Assembly: GCA_009692275.1 (NCBI GenBank) | Contig: SHZL01000003.1 | Coordinates: 1-32,390, forward strand | Reading direction: 5' to 3' | Origin: Lysobacterales bacterium | GTDB lineage: Bacteria; Pseudomonadota; Gammaproteobacteria; Xanthomonadales; SZUA-36 | DNA: 32,390 bases | In this document: piece by piece, positions 31,319 through 32,390 of the stretch | How the letters are laid out: each line of letters begins with the position of its first letter | How positions within the stretch are numbered: the stretch's first letter is position 1 | Notes under the pieces: model-generated | What the model was told of the DNA's origin: nothing | What the model saw: only the letters and a program-made list of their open reading frames with translations | Databases searched by the model: none | Program-made: the position numbers and the translations under genes

Positions 31319-31759
31319 ATGAAGCGCAATCCGCTGTTGCCTGGCCTGTTGCTGGCTGCCGGTTCATGGGGCCTGGCCCTGGTCGGCATGGTCCTGGTCG
31401 GCACGGTCTGGGCTGCCCCCCTTCTGGCGGACTCCGCTCCAGTCAGCCTTGCCACAGATGTAGCACCGATCATGACCCAGCGCTGCGTCATGTGCCACAT
31501 TGCCGGAGCGGCGCAAGGCGGACTGGACCTGTATACGAATCTCTGGGGCGCAATCGTCAACGTCAAGTCCACGCAGAGTTCACTGAACCTGGTCGAACCC
31601 GGTGACCTGGATAAGAGTTACTTATACCTGAAGCTTACCGGGGCTCAACTCAGCGCCGGCGGTAGTGGTGCGCAGATGCCCTTCCAGGCAGGGCAACTCG
31701 ACGCCGGGCAGTTAGAACTGATCCGCTCCTGGATAGCGCAGGGCGCCCCGAATAATTAG
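31319..31759 (+). CDS. Exported mono-haem c-type cytochrome
   Basis: 146-residue periplasmic or membrane-tethered cytochrome. A hydrophobic signal/anchor covers about 8-32, then VAPIMTQRCVMCHIAG gives the haem site C56-VM-C59-H60, and Met120 (GAQMPF) is the likely second iron ligand. The ending LIRSWIAQGAPNN is typical of the small cytochrome domains fused to or paired with dehydrogenases. ATG 31319 follows AGG and lies 20 bases after the dehydrogenase stop; an in-frame ATG at 31265 would overlap that gene. The most likely role is electron acceptor for the Tat-exported FAD dehydrogenase. Confidence 0.88.
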   Translation: MKRNPLLPGLLLAAGSWGLALVGMVLVGTVWAAPLLADSAPVSLATDVAPIMTQRCVMCHIAGAAQGGLDLYTNLWGAIVNVKSTQSSLNLVEPGDLDKSYLYLKLTGAQLSAGGSGAQMPFQAGQLDAGQLELIRSWIAQGAPNN

Positions 31760-31779
31760 TCGAAGCGGAGTAGAACGTA

Positions 31780-32307
31780 ATGGTCGACAACACTGCCAAC
31801 AACAGCGCCAACAACGATGCCAACATGGATGATGTGCACAAACTGCTAATTGGCTTGCAAAGCCGTATTGACGAACTGGAAAGCCGGGCCGCATTGCGCG
31901 ACCTGGTAAGCGACTACTGCATCGGTTTCGATACCCGGGACTGGGACCGCTTCATCTCGATCTGGCACAGCGATGCCGTGTGGGAAATCGGACCGCCTTT
32001 CGGCACATTCAACGGTCACGAAGGTATCCGCAGGGCGGTATACGAAATCCTCTACCCCGTGTGGCGCGAAACCCATCACCTGACATCGAACCTGAGACTG
32101 AGCTTCAGCGACCCGGACCACGCCCATGGGATATGCAACGTCGATTGCATGGGCGCCACCATGGACAATGTCGTGCAGATGATCAGCGCCACGTATACCG
32201 ATGATTTTGAACGGCGCAAGGGCACCTGGAAAATCGCCAAGCGCAACGTGGTCATCCACTATTTCAACCCGGTTCCGGGTGCGGTGATGAGCGCCCCGGG
32301 AGTTTGA
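31780..32307 (+). CDS. SnoaL-like (SnoaL_4/LinA-type) protein
   Basis: 175-residue NTF2-fold protein. After an Asn/Ala-rich N-terminus (NTANNSANNDAN, possibly not translated if Met16 is used) comes ELESRAALRDLVSDYCIGFDTRDWDRFISIWHSDAVWEIG, the usual opening of this group, then HEGIRRAV, ETHHLTSN and GTWKIAKRNVVIHYF. Relatives include LinA dehydrochlorinase, scytalone dehydratase and polyketide cyclases; the Asp and His of the active cavity are plausible here but cannot be assigned. It is cotranscribed with the cytochrome and the following gene. Confidence 0.85.
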   Translation: MVDNTANNSANNDANMDDVHKLLIGLQSRIDELESRAALRDLVSDYCIGFDTRDWDRFISIWHSDAVWEIGPPFGTFNGHEGIRRAVYEILYPVWRETHHLTSNLRLSFSDPDHAHGICNVDCMGATMDNVVQMISATYTDDFERRKGTWKIAKRNVVIHYFNPVPGAVMSAPGV

Positions 32308-32313
32308 CTTACG

Positions 32314-32390
32314 ATGAGTAGGATAGGCCTGCTTGACCCCGCAGAGTGGGACCATGAACTTCGCAGCCGTTTTGCTGCCGACGAAGCAAC
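32314..32390 (+). CDS. Start of a carboxymuconolactone-decarboxylase-like gene (3' truncated by window)
   Basis: ATG at 32314, 6 bases after the SnoaL-like stop, opens a frame running off the window (MSRIGLLDPAEWDHELRSRF, 25 complete codons). The start MSRI-LLDPAxWDxELR is typical of AhpD/carboxymuconolactone decarboxylase-like proteins found in catabolic operons. Only 25 residues are visible, so the call is tentative. Confidence 0.5.
   Translation, partial: MSRIGLLDPAEWDHELRSRFAADEA

Overview
The window looks like chromosomal DNA of a Gram-negative proteobacterium, probably gammaproteobacterial. The evidence is two TonB-dependent outer-membrane receptors, Sec- and Tat-type export signals, a periplasmic-type c cytochrome and densely packed, evenly GC-rich genes. 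The class-level placement is inference. I saw no rRNA, tRNA, CRISPR array or integrase, and no gene-free stretch longer than 300 bases.

Left part (1-10.1 kb): the 3' bulk of a TonB-dependent receptor whose start lies outside the window; a POT/PTR-type MFS transporter bracketed by two near-identical 72-bp palindromic-ended repeats; a pair of TerB/J-like proteins lacking the HPD triad; and three exported hydrolases (an N-acyl-D-amino-acid-deacylase-like amidohydrolase, a membrane-anchored serine hydrolase of the beta-lactamase fold, and an imidazolonepropionase-type amidohydrolase).

Centre (10.2-17.1 kb): a compact coenzyme F420 locus. On the minus strand lie cofC and fbiC (fused CofG/CofH). 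Divergently on the plus strand lie pgl (6-phosphogluconolactonase), fgd (F420-dependent glucose-6-phosphate dehydrogenase), cofE and cofD. These encode Fo synthesis, side-chain activation and transfer, polyglutamylation, and a glucose-6-phosphate-driven system for reducing F420 with a lactonase to remove its product. A complete make-and-recharge F420 module, with FGD of the mycobacterial type, is unexpected in a Gram-negative genome and is the most notable content here.

Right part (17.1-32.4 kb): a ten-gene, mostly overlapping minus-strand operon for CoA-ester catabolism. In transcription order it holds a MenB/BadI-like crotonase, acyl-CoA dehydrogenase, SDR, TetR regulator, SnoaL-like protein, two MaoC/hot-dog proteins, a thiolase-fold protein without the usual nucleophilic Cys, its DUF35 Zn-ribbon partner, and an amidohydrolase. 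Divergent from it are a second TonB receptor, a split-barrel flavin/F420-type protein, an acyl-CoA synthetase, a Tat-exported KstD-like FAD dehydrogenase, a c-type cytochrome, a SnoaL-like protein and the start of a carboxymuconolactone-decarboxylase-like gene. Together these suggest uptake, periplasmic oxidation, CoA activation and ring or side-chain degradation of a cyclic (steroid- or terpenoid-like) substrate. The actual substrate cannot be read from the sequence. Two similar palindromes, TTGAA-N5-TTCAA, lie in the cofC/pgl and the crotonase/receptor divergent regions and hint at shared control.
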